From Ichthyophis bannanicus (taxonomy: Eukaryota; Chordata; Amphibia; Gymnophiona; Ichthyophiidae): a stretch of 64,000 nucleotides of DNA. The position numbers and the translations under genes were made by a program. The notes under the pieces are model-generated. The model ran no database searches. It saw only the letters and a list, made by a program, of their open reading frames with translations, and was not told the DNA's origin. The stretch spans positions 1,666,440,800 through 1,666,504,799 of the forward strand of contig CM066031.1 in NCBI GenBank assembly GCA_033557465.1. Reading direction: 5' to 3'. Of the stretch, positions 43,266-53,574 are shown in pieces; within the stretch, counting starts at the first letter, position 1; each line of letters starts with the position of its first letter.

Positions 43266-44165
43266 GCAAAATTAAAATCTGGGCAAACCGGATATTCATT
43301 GCTGGCCACCGGATATAGCTTGGCACCGAATATCCAGGCTTTATTTAAACAGCGACGGTCAACCGCTTTAACAGCGTTAGCCTCTCCTGCTGAATATGCC
43401 CTCCCATCATGACGCAGCACACCTTGAGGTAAAATAATGGCTGTTAAGGTAAAATAGCACATGATTTTGCTCTGTAATGCATGTTAAGGAGCAAATATCA
43501 TGTGTTATTCTCTTAACACACTTTAGTAACTACCCCCTCTGACTTGCCTCTCTCCCCTGCACCCCTCCTTGAACCCCTTTCATGAAATCTATAATCTAAT
43601 CTTTGGCTATCTGAATATGCATTATGGAGTTTCTCCTCAGGGCTAGCTTGATCCAAGAGGCAAACTGCAGGGAACCAAAACATTTCTTTCTGTTGTAACC
43701 CTCTCTCCTGTCCCCCTTCTTTGGCACCCCCTAGCTTCTTAATGATCCCGTGCTTTATCCTTCACTGTTATCTTGGGCAGTCATGGGCTATGGCATGCTC
43801 ACCGCCTGTGACACTGCTATCTCCTCTCCTCCCTGAGCACACTTCCAAAGCAGTATTCCCTCTGATTCTTTACAGTGCATGGGGGAGTGGGCCATGCTCT
43901 TGGGCATCCGATTTTAACCATCCCCTCTCCAGCCTCAGCCATATCTATCATAGCCATCAACACTTACCACTACTCTCAGCCCATTACTAGGGACCATATC
44001 TGAAAAAATGTAGAAAGGCTGGAGGCACAAGATGGCCCTTTCACTATCTTTTTACATCTCTTTTGGAAGTATCTGAAGGAGGTTCTACATATTCCTGAGG
44101 AGGGATTGCCACCAATTGGGAAGATGTACTGTTTACTTCAGTCAAGATGAACTGAAACTAATTTT
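43266..44165. other. Mostly unassigned; foldback-like words at the left edge
   Basis: GGATATTCATTGCTGG and CCGAATATCCAGG near 43290-43340 echo the foldback family. AAATAGCACATG...TTAACACACTTTAGTAAC near 43450-43530 echoes the TTTACTAA-type termini. The rest shows nothing recognisable. Confidence 0.35.
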
Positions 44166-45330
44166 CAGGATAAGGGGAATGTAGTTTCTCCATGGACAAG
44201 CAGAGGAATATGGAACCACAACAGAGAGTGGGTGACATCATCTTGCATGGTACCACAGTGAAATGTACCACACCCTTCAGAAACTCAGGATAACCTGCCG
44301 GGGCATCCATGATCATGCGTGCTACTTCCCTCTCAAGCTGACCTCAGTCTTTCTCACCCACATTCCGTGCCGGGTATTTCTTGGAATGCATTCTTGCAAA
44401 ATTCTTTGCATGCCATGTGAGATTTTAAAAAAATCCTATGGGTTCTGCCCCAGTCAGTGGGAATAGACACTGTTGCCTTCCTCTTAAGGGATCACAATAG
44501 GGTACCCGAGGCAGTCAGCAAACCAAAAGAAAATTTTAACACCGTGGCTGTCACCTTTGCAGACAATTCAAGGGCATTTACCTGCTAAGCCAATTGAAGC
44601 TAAAGGGAGTCTGTCTTTCCTTCAACACCTCACTTGTCTGACGACAAAGTCTCGCTTAGTGCTTCATCATCTTCAAAACATCACAAGAGTAAAATAACAA
44701 GTTCCATAAAGAGAAACATTGTTCTAAAGCAATGTAGTAGCTTCTGAACCCCTCTGGCACAGACTCTATTAACAAAAGCCAATAATTCTCACATTCTGAG
44801 CCCTCTGCTTAAACACTGCTTTATTGCCTGAGGATCTCAGCATCGGCCATTCGGTACTGCAGCTCATGCACATTCCTTTGCAATAGACTACAGGTTTGCT
44901 TCAAAATTCTACTGGGATGTTGCCAGGTCAGCCTCCCTAACTAGCTCTGTAGCATGCAGTTTCATAGGCTGTAAACTATCTGCTTCTCCTTCGCAGCCTG
45001 ATTTAGCATGGGAGTCCCCCCACCCCCGGGGCATTCTTGGAAAGACTAGTTTCTGCCTATGAGGATGTTCCTGGACCAGCTAATCTAGTGGAGTCAGGAG
45101 AGTTGAGCATCTTTGAGGGGGCTATGCATTCCCCTGCCAGGGTGCATGCAGCTCAGGATTTACCAGCAAATGACCAGACCAAGGATATGTCTTTATCCAA
45201 AATGTCTTCAGAGGCTTTCTCAAGCTCAGGATCTCAGGGTGTACTGTATGCTTTCCTTCCTTATCTCCTTCAGTCCCATGTGGTCCAGAAGATTCTTCAA
45301 GACGGAGCCCAAGTCATACTGACAACTCCT
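44166..45330 (+). mobile_element. Probable 5' fragment of another DIRS-type element
   Basis: TTTCTCCATGGACAAGCAGA near 44187 and GAGTGGGTGACATCATC near 44226 have the layout of the DIRS terminal repeats at 45.3 and 61.5 kb ('..aagcagg..gtcctaa..gggtgac.tc..'), and CATGCGTGCTACTTCCC follows at the matching distance. The rest has short frames only, for example 45037-45336, with no named motif. DIRS element 2 starts immediately after, so it may have inserted here. Confidence 0.4.
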
Positions 45331-45334
45331 ATTT

Positions 45335-45475
45335 GATTCTCTGTGAGCAAGCAGGAAATAAGTCCTCATCTATGGGTGATGTCACCGACGGAGTCTCACA
45401 TGGAACATTCCCCAGCTTCCAAAGGAAGTTTTTAGGAGGCACATTGTGCATGCGTGCCTGCCTGTCTTCCTGCCT
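45335..45475 (+). repeat. DIRS element 2 left inverted terminal repeat
   Basis: GAGCAAGCAGGAAATAAGTC, ATGGGTGATGTCACCGACGG and CTTCCAAAGGAAGTTTTTAG match, inverted, the right end at 56890-57040 with moderate divergence. Confidence 0.85.
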
Positions 45476-46235
45476 GCCACAGCACCATACTCTCCAGTCT
45501 TCTTTTTTCCATGGAGCCCCATGATGTGTTCCTGCAGTCTGAAAAAAGTTTCCTTTCTGGGATTTTTTGCTTTTCTTTTGCCCACCTGTCATCAGTTAGA
45601 TGTTTTTTCTTCCTTTTAAGGGGCGTTTTTGTGTTTTTCAATGCTTTTGTGGGGGGGGGGGGGGCCTTCGTGGTGGTTTCCTGCCCAAGGCAGTTTTTCA
45701 GTCTGACCTTGCTTAGACGGTGTTTTTCAGCATTAAGCCAGCTAGTGGCTTTAAGAAATGCACCATCAGAATTGGTGCTTGCAATGCCTTGGTCCTGACC
45801 ACAAGCTGGCGTCTTGCAAACTCTGCTTGCAGATGATGCACAGAGAGCTGAAAGATTGAGAAAAGCAGGAGGAGTCTTCTCTTCGGCTCATCTGATTCAG
45901 CATCCTCAGCCCTGACCCCTCGTCTATGCCTGCAAAATGTTTGGAGGCAACCAAGGGGAAGGAGCAGCATGCTCAGTCGGAGCTGAAGGGTTCAAGTGGC
46001 GAGGGAAGCCTCCCTGCAGAGACCCCATCGACGTCGAAGGGTGAGCACCAGGAGAAGTTCCCCACAGCCCTTCTCAACAAGATGCAGAAAGTGATGGCCT
46101 GGAGCGGCCAGCCAAGCTTTCCTGGAACGGTAGAGTCCACTCCTAGTGCCCAGCCGGATGTCTGCCGATGCTGCTTTCATCATGGAGTCCCCCACCTAAG
46201 GTGATATTGGCTGTGGCATCGGCCCCCTCGCAGAT

Positions 46236-46995
46236 GGTAGTCTTTATCTTTATCTTTATTTGAGGCTTAATATACCGCTCAATTCAGTCGCGTCAGAGCG
46301 GTGCACAATGTACAAAAAGGCTGCATAGAAAAAGGAAAGGAACGCCAAATGTATGACAGGATAGTTAAGAGAGAAGAAAAGAGCTAAAGAGAAAGGTCAG
46401 GTAACAAATAGGGGCTGTAAGAAATCAGCGAGGGGGAGGGGAGAGAGGGGAGGGAAGTGGGGGAAGATCAAACGCAAGGCAGAAGAGGTGAGTCTTCAGG
46501 CGGGTCTTGAAGGTTTTCAGGGAGGGTTCCAGGCGAAGGTCCGGGGTAAGCGAATTCCAGAGACGGGGCCCAAAGAAGTAAAAGGCAGAGGAGCGGGTGG
46601 ATTCGAGGTGAGCCTGTGAAGGGGAGGGTAGGGTCAGACGGTTGGCATGGATAAAACGGAGAGAACGGTAGGGAGTGTGAAGGTGAATCTGGTCAGCGAG
46701 ATAGAGGGGAGTACCCGTGTGAATGGATTTGTGAGCAAAGGTGAGGACCTTGTATTGTATACGGAAGGGAATAGGAAGCCAGTGCAGTCGTATGAGAAGT
46801 GGAGTGATGTGATCGAAACGAGAGGAGCAAGTGAGAATGCGAGCCGCAGTGTTGTGAACTCTCTGAAGGCGCTGTAGTTGGGACTGGGGAAGACCAGCCA
46901 GGGAGGCATTGCAGTAGTCAAGACGGGTGACAACGAGCGAGAGGAGAAGGGTGGTCATAGATGAGAAGGAAAGAAAAGGGCGAACAAGTCCTGGA
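46236..46995 (-). mobile_element. L2-type LINE nested in DIRS element 2
   Basis: The minus-strand 3' end lies at 46236-46275, with AGCGGTATATTAAGCCTC and an AAAGATAAAGATAAAGA tail. The copy runs to about 46995, where DIRS sequence resumes. It is 5' truncated and better preserved than the other L2 copies here. Confidence 0.85.
46425..46995 (-). pseudogene. L2 protein, C-terminal part (open but truncated)
   Basis: An uninterrupted frame reads LVVTRLDYCNASLAGLPQSQ, LQRLQRVHNTAARILTCSSR, FDHITPLLIRLHWLPIPFRI, YKVLTFAHKSIHTGTPLYLA and FYFFGPRLWNSLTPDLRLEP. This is the whole post-palm region of L2-clade reverse transcriptases. The open frame continues upstream of 46995 into DIRS sequence read backwards, so it is a chimera by accident. 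Absence of stops suggests a young insertion. The active site lies upstream and is missing. Confidence 0.85.
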
Positions 46996-48354
46996 AGAAT
47001 GCCTTCGAGCCTTGGAAGATCACTTGGTAGCAGTGCTTTGACACGGAATGCGCTATCCCTGCATTCCTTCCAGCCTATCCTGGAGACCTTTGCACTGCCT
47101 GCAGAGGCTGGGCCATCGTGTGAAAAATCGCTATCGACGCCGGAGCCATCTCCCTCTCCATTGTGTCGGAGCCAGAGGCCCAGGCACATTGCCATCGGCA
47201 TGCTGGGTGGTGCGAGGGTCATTGATGCCCTCCCTCTCCCAGGCCACAAAGCCAGGGGGACAAGGAGACTTAACACTATTTTGACTTCTTCTTGGAATCC
47301 GAATCAAAATGGGAGACCAAGGCAGAATCAACAGCATCAGACATTTGGTCTCCAGACCTTCAGTCCGATCCATCATCCTTGCCTAAACTGTGCAAGTCGC
47401 CCCTGAAAGACATGTCCTTCCAGGACTTCGTTCAGGACATGGCCAAGGCCATTCTGTTCTCCCTGGAGGAGGAACCGAGGGCGGAGAAACTGGAACTTCT
47501 CCAGTACCTCTCGGTCCCCTCCCGTCCACCATGGCCTATAGCGGCTGCTGCTGTGGCTCTGGGAGGCGCTGCTTATGCTAGCTGTCATCAGCTGTCAGCT
47601 CAATTTCCTATACTGGGTCCAGAAGGCCCTGGGGTTTGAAAAGCCGCAGTTACCGCACAGTTCCACCATGGTTGAGCCAGCCCTGAAATGCATGAAGAGT
47701 GCTAAAATGCACTACTCGGTTCCACTGAGTTGCGAGGCTTGGATCCTGGACTCCTTCAGGAGAAAGTGCTTCCAGGGGTCAATGCAGTACCTGGATCCTG
47801 GCTCGCCAGAACTATATGAGCATGTTCCTCAAGGATGTCATGCTGGATCTGGAGGACTGCCAAACCTGTTCCTGAGGACCAACACGAGTCCTTTCAGAGC
47901 TTAGTGGCTCATGGCAAGTACTGCTCGAATTTCATTGTACACGGTTCCTATGACTCCTTTGAATCCACTGGCAGAGTGGCAGCAGTGTCATCGCCACCTG
48001 CCAGATGGCATGGTTACATTTATCAGATCTGGAACCATGGGTCCAGGACAAGATCGCTAACGTCCCTTGCTGAGGCAAGTGCCTCATCAGCAAACCCATG
48101 GAGGAGAAAAATGAGAAGGTGGAGAAAGAGCAGCTCTCACCAGGCTTTCCAGGAAGATTGTGGACCCAGCACAAAAGAAACATCATACCAAGAAGGCCTT
48201 CTATCCATGCCTGTGCCGTTACTTCATGACCCAGCCATAGGTGCAGCCTAAAGTGCAGACACCCTGCCCACAGTGGAGGAAGAAGACCCAACCAGCACCC
48301 CCCCCCCCCCCCCAGCCCAAGCTGGGTTCAGGATTTTGACAGGTTCCTCAGGAG

Positions 48355-49222
48355 CATAGCCAACTGCCCATTGCCTGTCAAGGTGCCCCTGCAGGTTGGA
48401 GGGCAGCTCATACACTTTGCCCACCAGTGGCCCCTCGTCACCTCGAACACCTGGGTACTGCAGATCGTCCAAAGCAGATGGCAGCTGCACTTTGCTCATC
48501 TGCCACTTTCAGGGAAGTCGAGGCCCTACTCTCTGACCTTGCCATCAAATCAGTTCTCCCAGCCCAGATCAGGCAAGGCTTCTACTCAAGGTATTTCCTG
48601 GTACCCAAGAAGACCGGCAGATTCCATCCAATTCTGGATCTGCGAAACCTCAACCAGTCCCTGGTATGCGAAAAGTTCAAAATGGTCTCGTTAGGAACGC
48701 TGCTCCCATATCTCGTACAGGACGATTGGCTATGCTCCTTGGATCTGAAGGATGCGCACATGCATATTCTGATCCACCCATGTCACAGACAATACCTTTG
48801 ATTCGTGCTGGATGGCCAGCACTACCAGTACCGCATGTTCCCCTTTGGGCGGGCTGCAGCCCCCTGGGTCTTCACAAAGTGTTTGGCAGTCGTGGCTGCC
48901 TTTCTCTGGACCCGAGGGGTCTTTGTCTTCCCATATCTGGACAACTGGCTGATCAAAGCTACCACTCCTGCCGGTGTCTGGCTTCGTGGTCAACTACCCA
49001 AAGTCCCACATCCATCCAACACAGCAGCTAGAGTTCATCGGGGCCCTCTTCAATACCTCTTGGGCATGAGCATTTCTGCAGCACCTTGTCGAGTTGGTGG
49101 GTATGCTGCAGTGCCAGCGCCATACCCTGACCCACGAGTTGTTGAAGGTCCTTGGACACATGGTTACCATGGTGCATGTCACTCTTCAGGCCCGCCTTTA
49201 CATGTTTGTGTGGCAACACTAA
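48355..49222 (+). pseudogene. DIRS element 2 reverse transcriptase (decayed)
   Basis: The first block, HFAHQWPLVTSNTWVLQIVQ (48411), precedes KKTGRFHPILDLRNLNQSLV near 48610. SLDLKDAHMHILIHP near 48738 holds the first catalytic Asp, then a TGA at 48799 stops the frame. RMFPFGRAAAPWVFTK follows at 48832, then FPYLDNWLIKA near 48930, the active-site loop with Asn for the second Asp, as in element 1. The thumb block LLKVLGHMVTMVHVTLQARL ends near 49200. A Harbinger-like element cuts in at 49223. Confidence 0.85.
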
Positions 49223-50032
49223 GGGGCATGTTTACTAAAAACCGCTAATTTGCGCGCCGCAAAATAGCGCACTAAAAGCGGTACTTAAGAGCACTTAAAT
49301 GGCCCGCAAACGTGCGGGTCACCACCGCACGCGTGCGCGTCACACTAACGCGCCCCGCACAAGTACGGGCCCGCAAATGTCCGATAGAGGCGTGGAAAGG
49401 CTAACGGAGGGCGGAGGAAGGCTCCGGAGGGGCGGAGAGACGGGGCTTATGGGCAGGGAAGGGGAGGGGAGAGGCGCCCCGCACATTATCGGGGCTGAAT
49501 TCGCAAGTAAAAAATAGCGCGAGTGAAACACTCGCGGTAGAGGGCATGTAAAGGGAAGGGAAACCATTTTCGTCAGCAATGTACACCTAAACCGGGGAAA
49601 CCTTCAAAACGTGAGCAGTGTGATACATGTGCACAGCACAAAAGTGCAATTACAAATATAAAATGACCACCACAGAAATAGTACAAAGAGGAGGTCAGCT
49701 GGGGAACAGTGATAGTAAAGGGCAAAACCAAAAAACACACCAGGAAAGCCCCAAAAATATAAATGAATTATGGAAGGGTCTACGGAGCGGAGACCTTTCC
49801 CAACACACATTTCCTTGTTTCGTACGTTCCCTGTGAGTGGTGTTTATGGTTGCCCATCAATAGCAAGGTTGCCCAGTTTGTTTATATATTAACCCCCTTC
49901 TGCGGTGGTCAGTTCCGGGGTTTATTTGCACGTTTGTCACCAGACAGGGTGAATGAGCCCACAGTAAAAATGTGCAGAGCAGGGTTTGCGACTCCATCCT
50001 GCCAGGTTAACTATCTCCAGGGACTGCACTGT

Positions 50033-50105
50033 CTCTGTGGACACACTGTGGTGCAGCGGACAGAGCCAGTACCTCTAGGACCATAAGGCATAGGATCAAA
50101 TCCCA
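50033..50105 (+). repeat. tRNA-like module 1 inside Harbinger-like element
   Basis: TGTGGTGCAGCGGACAGAG resembles box A, and TAGGATCAAATCCCAGC, 30-odd bases on, is a good box B with a pairing T-arm. Acceptor arms do not pair, so it is not a tRNA gene. Confidence 0.55.
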
Positions 50106-50499
50106 GCTGGGGCTCATGCCAGCCCAGTTCCTATGTTTTACCCACCACTAAACAAAGATAGCACAGACACCCCTGTATTGCAGGGAACATAAGCATGGTG
50201 CAAACACCCATATTTTGCCCTACCCCGCACACACCCCATAACAATGGGCATTACCTACAGCCCAGTCCCCCACATCCGGTCCCGGAGTGCCACAATGCAA
50301 TCAGGGCATATGCATTCCCTGAGAGTAGGAATGCCATCATGTTGGCGGACGAGTACAGGTGGTGGAGGGGGCAGTGGCTGCTAGCCACAGAAGACAGTGG
50401 CCTAGCCATGTGCAGGCTGGCACCGTCCACTGCAACAGACAGGCCCTGTCGGATGTACAGTCATGGACTGCCCAGGGAATCAAGCACATCTGTGGCAAC

Positions 50500-50572
50500 A
50501 CAGTGGCGCACTGCACACAGACAGTGTGTGCAGAAACAGAAGGTCACAGGTTCAAAGCCCTGCCAATCCTGT
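50500..50572 (+). repeat. tRNA-like module 2
   Basis: ACAGTGGCGCACTGCAC (box A-like) and GGTCACAGGTTCAAAGCCCTG (box B) are separated by a stretch of about 35 bases. Confidence 0.5.
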
Positions 50573-50704
50573 CCACATATCTTTACCCACAACTAATCCG
50601 TGATAGTAAGGACAAACCATTATTGCTGGGGACATACGCATTGCTCATACGCCAATTTTACACCCCACTGATCACAGACACCATGACGAGGGGCATTACC
50701 TAGA

Positions 50705-50885
50705 GCAGAGTCTCACAAATGCAGTCCTAGAGGACCACACACCATTCAGGTTCAATGCTGCCGCCCATACAAATGCCAGTGCTGTATATCTCTGCACCAC
50801 CCCCATGGCATGTAGATGTAGCTAATGCATATTCATGAGGGACAGCAGGAAAACGCGAACAGTGTGTTGCAACCCTGGGCTGGAT
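50705..50885. repeat. hAT-like palindromic MITE, degenerate
   Basis: TCTCACAAATGCAGTCCTAG at the left and GCATATTCATGAGGGACAGC then CCCTGGGCTGGATTTGGGA at the right are laid out as in the palindromic hAT-type MITE at 2638. It is nested in the Harbinger-like element. Confidence 0.4.
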
Positions 50886-51507
50886 TTGGGAACCTCAGCC
50901 GTAAAGCAGCAGCCAACAGGGGCAGACACACCCACACCCACACCCACAGGCCCCAATGGCCAATGCCCCCTGGAGAGGCAGGACATTGGGCCTTGTGTGC
51001 ATCTCACAATACTAGCATGTGAATACCTTAGCAATGTCACTCTACACCTGGGTATACGGTACACAGCTTCCAAACACTTGCTCTGAGTACTGGCAGATAG
51101 ATATCCCTACGTCACGCACATTCTGCTCCTTGAGCTCCATCATGACAATCTGTCTGTTGACTGCAGTGGGTGCATCAGGTCTGGTCTCTGACAGCGTTTA
51201 CCACCCTGGGGAGTGACTCAAAACAGTACTGCTACCATATCCATGCCTGTACTGTGCCCAGGACTGGTGTGGTGGCTAATGCTGACAAACGCCTCTACAG
51301 TAGCACAATGCTGGCATACGTGTGGGAGTGTGTGTCTGTCTATACAGTGTGTGTTGGCTGCAAACACCTTCCACAGCCCACACTGCCAGCACTGTTGCCA
51401 GTATTGGCCTGCCAATGTGCATAATGAGCAGCAAGGTACCATGGGTATAGCTCTGACAGGGCGGGTTGGCCAGGATGCATCTGCACAGGGCAGAGGGCAC
51501 TGACTGG

Positions 51508-51582
51508 GATAGTGTAGTGGTTGCCCACCACCTACACATACATGGTGGCCTCTGTATGTGCTGCTGGGGTTGCACTCCACCC
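51508..51582 (+). repeat. Possible tRNA-like module
   Basis: GGGATAGTGTAGTGGTTGCC is box A-like, and GGGGTTGCACTCCA a degenerate box B. It is the weakest of the set. Confidence 0.3.
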
Positions 51583-52511
51583 TGACTGTGCAGTGAAGAC
51601 AACATGGCTAGGCACCCCCATAGTGAATGATAGTATGTCTCCCATGTGATATATATGGGTTTTGTGTCGGGGCCCAGTCAATGACTTAACTGCTGGTGTG
51701 CACTGCCATCCCAGTTCTGGGTGCATGCATTTCCAACAGGACTAACTAGCAGACATATGTCAGCTGGTGTGTGTCCTGATGGAGCGCCGTGCAGTGGCTG
51801 ATGGCTTGCTGTAGGCGAAGATCAGATAGTGGTGGGGTGCAACTTAGCATATCAAGGCCTAATGTCTGTCAGATATTGTGTTATGGATGTGTATGGAGTT
51901 GCTGTGACAGCGCTGTAGGGTGTCTCTCCCACAGCAGGACTGGGGTTGATGGTCCACCCTACTGCTACCATTGCAGGGAGGTAGCATGATGATAAGAGAC
52001 CCTGCTTTCCAACCTGAGGGGGAGAAATGGTGGTAAAGAGCCCACCTAGGTCTCACATAAGGGGTGCCCCTGACTCTGACCGACAGAGATATCCAAGGTG
52101 TCTCTGCAGAAACAACCTATCTCACAGAGTAATAGTGCTGTGTAGCTCTGGCATGCCCTCATTCTGCCACGGAGGTTGTGGTGGACCTGGTCCTGGGTGC
52201 CTCCACGCACACTCAGGGTGAGCACAGTACCCGCACAATGTGACGGTGTGTAGCTACTCTGTGCCAGTACAACACCCACTCAGTACACCCTACCAGGCCG
52301 AGGTGCTGTGTGGGTGCACATGGACACTCCCTCCTACCAAGCTGTGGAGATGCCGGGGTGCATTCCCGATCCTGTGTCTATCTGTGGACAGTTGATTTGC
52401 ATGTGCAGTGCATCATGGGTATGGGTGGACTAACCCTATCCTGGCTACCACAACAGACTGTCTGTGTGGTGACATGCAGGCTCTCTGCAGCCAGCCAGGG
52501 GCTTGCTGGCA

Positions 52512-52590
52512 GCTATAGAGCTGTAGGCCAATGGGTACCTCATTGCCTGTGAAGTCAGAGGTCATGGGTTCAAACCCACAGTGGTGTAAT
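52512..52590 (+). repeat. tRNA-like module 3
   Basis: TGTAGGCCAATGGGTACC (box A-like), GAAGTCAGAGGTCATG, and GGGTTCAAACCCACA (box B with a fully paired T-arm) are in tRNA order and spacing. Confidence 0.55.
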
Positions 52591-52967
52591 TTTGTAGGGC
52601 GGTCCATAGGTATTTAACATTTAATGTGCAGATGTTGCTGGCAGCAAATCAACCCACAGCGTACTATACCCACATGGTGCCCTTGAGTGTGGTTGATAGG
52701 GCACACAATAGGCCATCTTTTAGTTTAGGTCCATATGAGGTGCACTAGTCTCTATCCGGAGACACAACATATATGGTGCCCTATAGGGGACATGCAAGGG
52801 TGCCTTGGCGGACAGTGCACTCTAACATGTGCCTCATGAGCTGCCTCATGTCAACATGATGTGCGAGTGCGTTTGGTAGCTGTGCTAAATAAAGGAAAAC
52901 TAAAAGCCACCCTACAGCACTACTCACCAAAAACATACTGCCTCAGCCAGCCCTGTGCACTGAGCAC

Positions 52968-53042
52968 TGTGAGGGATCGAACCCCTGATCCGTGCACCAT
53001 TGGTCAGTGTACCCACCCTTGTGCTGTGTCCCTGTTACTGTG
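52968..53042 (-). repeat. tRNA-like module 4
   Basis: On the minus strand ACAGCACAAGGGTGGG is followed by ACCAATGGTGCACGGATC and GGGGTTCGATCCCTC, a box B matching the GGTTCGANNCC consensus. Confidence 0.6.
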
Positions 53043-53044
53043 CT

Positions 53045-53230
53045 GACACATCAGTACGCCGCCTCATGGCCATCTGCGCGCGGCCCTAAGCTGCTCACAA
53101 TGAACAGTTCGCCGCACACTGCCGCCCCAAAAAACAGTGCGCCGCGTCATGCCGCCAAGAATGAATAGTGCGCCGCCTGCTGCTGCTCAAAATTAACACT
53201 GCTCCGCCCTATGCCGTGCAAAAGTAAGAT
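53045..53230. repeat. Degenerate ~30-bp GC-rich tandem repeat
   Basis: Units starting AACAGTTCGCCGC, AACAGTGCGCCGC, AATAGTGCGCCGC and AACACTGCTCCGC follow each other every 30-31 bases from 53102, each with a TGCCGC or TGCTGC second half and an A-rich joint. A looser first unit starts near 53050. Confidence 0.7.
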
Positions 53231-53274
53231 GCCCCCTAAAACACTTCTACCTATTAAAGGTGATGCCTCAGTCA

Positions 53275-53362
53275 GGTGTTTACGTTGTGCACAAAGGGGG
53301 TTTGAACACATGGCCCCTGCACCATTGGTTAGTATCTTCACCGTTGTGCTACGGCACTGTTC
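53275..53362 (-). repeat. tRNA-like module 5
   Basis: On the minus strand GTAGCACAACGGTGAAG is followed by ACCAATGGTGCAGGGGCC and GTGTTCAAACCCCC. It shares ACCAATGGTGCA with module 4, so the two are related copies. Confidence 0.55.
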
Positions 53363-53574
53363 CTATATGTGCCCAGCAGCGCCCCACTTAGCCTTCTCAC
53401 GCGCTAATGTGGACCCTGCAAATGTGCGCGCCGCGCACAGGTACGGTCGTTTTTATTCCTTTTTTCTGCCTGAACCGCCCACTCCTTATATGGCACAGGC
53501 ACACTAACGGGGCCCCGCACAATTTCGGTGTTTAGTAAACATGCCCCTAAGACTCAGGTCAGCTGACAGAGGGT

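Larger units (their letters stand above)
45731..47640 (+). pseudogene. DIRS element 2 gag-like ORF, split by an L2
   Basis: From 45731 the frames read ASGFKKC, then from 45776 CLQCLGPDHKLASCKLC. This is a paired-Cys/His motif that element 3 also carries near 61960-62050, so it marks the gag N terminus of this DIRS group. A serine- and glutamate-rich stretch follows (45926-46204). After the L2 insertion, 47292-47580 carries LKDMSFQDFVQDMAKAILF, SLEEEPRAEKLELLQYL, a block that recurs in element 3 near 62870-62990. Gag would package element RNA in the cytoplasm. Frames shift at least three times. Confidence 0.65.
49223..53547. mobile_element. PIF/Harbinger-like non-autonomous element, 4.3 kb
   Basis: Perfect 17-bp terminal inverted repeats GGGGCATGTTTACTAAA at 49223-49239 and 53531-53547 are flanked by TAA on each side (49220-49222 and 53548-53550), the 3-bp TWA duplication of PIF/Harbinger elements. 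The left subterminal region (to about 49540) is unusually CpG-rich, with a perfect stem CGCGAGTG-AAA-CACTCGCG at 49518-49536. The right one has TGCGCGCCGCGCAC near 53424. I recognise no DDE transposase or Myb-like protein in 4.3 kb. Inside are at least five tRNA-like modules and a GC-rich degenerate tandem repeat. It lies in the DIRS reverse-transcriptase thumb region. Confidence 0.8.

Noticed and set aside
48300..48313. Poly-C tract (and G tracts near 45650, 57550, 57840)
   Set aside because: Simple mononucleotide runs, unlikely to be more than slippage products.
50195..52552. Several 80-133-codon frames inside the Harbinger-like element
   Set aside because: They overlap on both strands, lack a DDE or Myb-like motif and look like chance in CG-biased sequence.
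52968..53042. Functional tRNA gene
   Set aside because: Box B is excellent, but the acceptor and anticodon arms do not pair; classed as tRNA-like module.
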